Part shown: in pieces, positions 4,162-5,216 of the stretch
How the letters are laid out: every line of letters begins with the position of its first letter
How positions within the stretch are numbered: position 1 is the stretch's first letter
From: Pseudomonadota bacterium
Lineage (GTDB): Bacteria; Pseudomonadota; Gammaproteobacteria; Burkholderiales; Burkholderiaceae_D
Assembly (NCBI GenBank): GCA_018241865.1
Contig: JAFECY010000290.1
Coordinates: 1-5,216, forward strand
DNA: 5,216 bases
Direction: 5' to 3'
Notes under the pieces: generated by a model
What the model was told of the DNA's origin: nothing
The model's database searches: none
The model's input: only the letters and a program-made list of their open reading frames with translations
Program-made: the position numbers and the translations under genes

Positions 4162-5216
4162 CATCCTGCTCCCAGCAATGCGCGACTGATCTGGTAGGTG
4201 GCGAATGACGCCAGATAAGCCAGCGCGAACATGTAAGCGGCCATTGCCAGCGCCGGTTTCCACGAATTGGTTTCGCGTTTGACGATCGACAGGGTCGAGA
4301 TGCATTGCGGCGCGAACACGTACCAAGCCAGTAAGGACAACGCTGTCGGTAGGCTCCAAGTGGAAGCGATCATCGGTGTGAGCGTCGTGGCTAACTGGTC
4401 GCCGGTGGCCGACAGGGCATACACGGTGCCGAGTGCGCCGACCGCGACCTCGCGCGCCGCCATGCCGGGAACCAAGGCGATGGAGATTTGCCAGTTGAAA
4501 CCGATCGGCGCGAAGATCACTTCCAGCATGCGACCCAGATGGCCGGCGAAACTGTATTGAATCGCCGGGCCGATCGCGCCATCCGGCGGCGCGGGGAAGC
4601 TCGACAGGAACCACAAGATAATCATCAGTGACAAGATGATAGTGCCGACGCGCGTCACGAAGATGCGGGCGCGTTCCCACAGGCCGATGGCGAGGTTGCG
4701 CAGATTGGGCAGATGGTAATGCGGCAGTTCCAGCATCAGCGGCACATACTGTCCCTTACGCATGAGGTGTTTCATTACGTAGGCCACGGCCATCGCCGAA
4801 ACGATGCCGCTCAGATATAGACCGAACAGCACCAGTCCTTGCAAATTGAAAATGCCGATCGATCGTCCGGGGATGAATGCGCCGATGATGAGCGCATACA
4901 CCGGCAGCCGTGCCGAGCAAGTCATCAGCGGCGCGATCATGATGGTGGCGAAGCGGTCGCGCGGATCTTGGATGGTGCGGGTGGCCATGATGCCGGGGAT
5001 GGCGCAAGCGAAGCTCGATAGGAGCGGAATGAAGGCGCGGCCGGAGAGGCCGACGCTGCCCATCAACCGGTCGAGCAAGAAAGCGGCGCGTGGCAGATAA
5101 CCGGATTCTTCCAGCGACAAAATGAACAGAAACAGAATCAAGATTTGCGGCAAAAACACCAGCACGCTACCGACGCCGGACAGAATGCCATCGACCAGTA
5201 GGCTGCGCAGGATGCC
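4161..5216 (-). CDS. feoB: Ferrous iron transporter FeoB, C-terminal part (cut by window edge)
   Basis: The visible 351 residues are the C-terminal membrane domain of the GTP-dependent Fe2+ importer. The N-terminal G domain, the GDI region and the start codon lie beyond the right edge. The fragment begins GILRSLLVDGILSGVGSVLV and continues with hallmark FeoB motifs: LVFLPQILILFLF, SGRAFIPLLSSFACAIPGIM with a conserved Cys (codon at 5006-5004), and APLMTCSARLPVYALIIGAF with a second Cys (4919-4917). Later come GMAAREVAVGALGTVYAL and PQCISTLSIVKRETNSW. These correspond to the two Gate regions flanking the FeoB C-terminal domain. Reading is uninterrupted to the TGA at 4163-4161, so the gene appears intact as far as seen. 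It overlaps the small Cys-rich gene downstream and converges on the TonB operon. feoA, if present, would be expected to the right. Fur control of this operon cannot be judged because its promoter is outside the window. Confidence 0.95.
   Translation of the reverse strand, partial: GILRSLLVDGILSGVGSVLVFLPQILILFLFILSLEESGYLPRAAFLLDRLMGSVGLSGRAFIPLLSSFACAIPGIMATRTIQDPRDRFATIMIAPLMTCSARLPVYALIIGAFIPGRSIGIFNLQGLVLFGLYLSGIVSAMAVAYVMKHLMRKGQYVPLMLELPHYHLPNLRNLAIGLWERARIFVTRVGTIILSLMIILWFLSSFPAPPDGAIGPAIQYSFAGHLGRMLEVIFAPIGFNWQISIALVPGMAAREVAVGALGTVYALSATGDQLATTLTPMIASTWSLPTALSLLAWYVFAPQCISTLSIVKRETNSWKPALAMAAYMFALAYLASFATYQISRALLGAG

Noticed and set aside
4165..4680. Minus-strand frame extending the small Cys-rich protein upstream by about 170 codons
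   Set aside because: It runs antiphase inside feoB and its translation is Arg/His/Asp-rich in the way expected of a shifted frame. The overlapping ATGs with a Shine-Dalgarno mark the real start.

Overview
The window looks like an iron-homeostasis island from a betaproteobacterium, most likely Burkholderiales and perhaps Oxalobacteraceae-like. That placement is an inference from moderate-to-high GC content, protein character and the feoB plus DUF6587-type gene pair; no ribosomal RNA or other taxonomic marker is present. All eight genes can be tied to iron or metal handling, and nothing in the window looks like a mobile element, CRISPR array or RNA gene.

Layout: positions 1-345 are an AT-rich regulatory region with two Fur-box-like palindromes (94-112 and 231-249). 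The left one sits inside a good sigma-70-type promoter facing left, so a divergent iron-regulated gene probably lies off the left edge. The right one lies just in front of bfd. A tight plus-strand gene string then follows: bfd (346-558), tonB (571-1248), exbB (1261-1989), exbD (1989-2405), a DUF4198-type secreted protein (2453-3166) and a PepSY-associated three-helix membrane protein (3169-3876). Gaps are 12, 12, -1, 47 and 2 bases, with no visible terminator between genes, so this is probably one Fur-controlled operon. From the right, on the minus strand, come the C-terminal part of feoB (4161-5216, cut by the window edge) and, overlapping its stop, a small cysteine-rich membrane protein (3901-4161). 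The two units converge with only 24 bases between their stops.

Working model (inference): TonB-ExbB-ExbD energises outer-membrane uptake of ferric chelates. The DUF4198 protein may handle metal in the periplasm, and the PepSY protein is a candidate haem-containing reductase delivering Fe2+. FeoB with its small Cys-rich partner imports Fe2+, and Bfd helps release iron from bacterioferritin inside the cell. The least described parts are the DUF4198/PepSY pair joined to the TonB operon and the Cys-rich protein occupying the place where gammaproteobacteria carry feoC.
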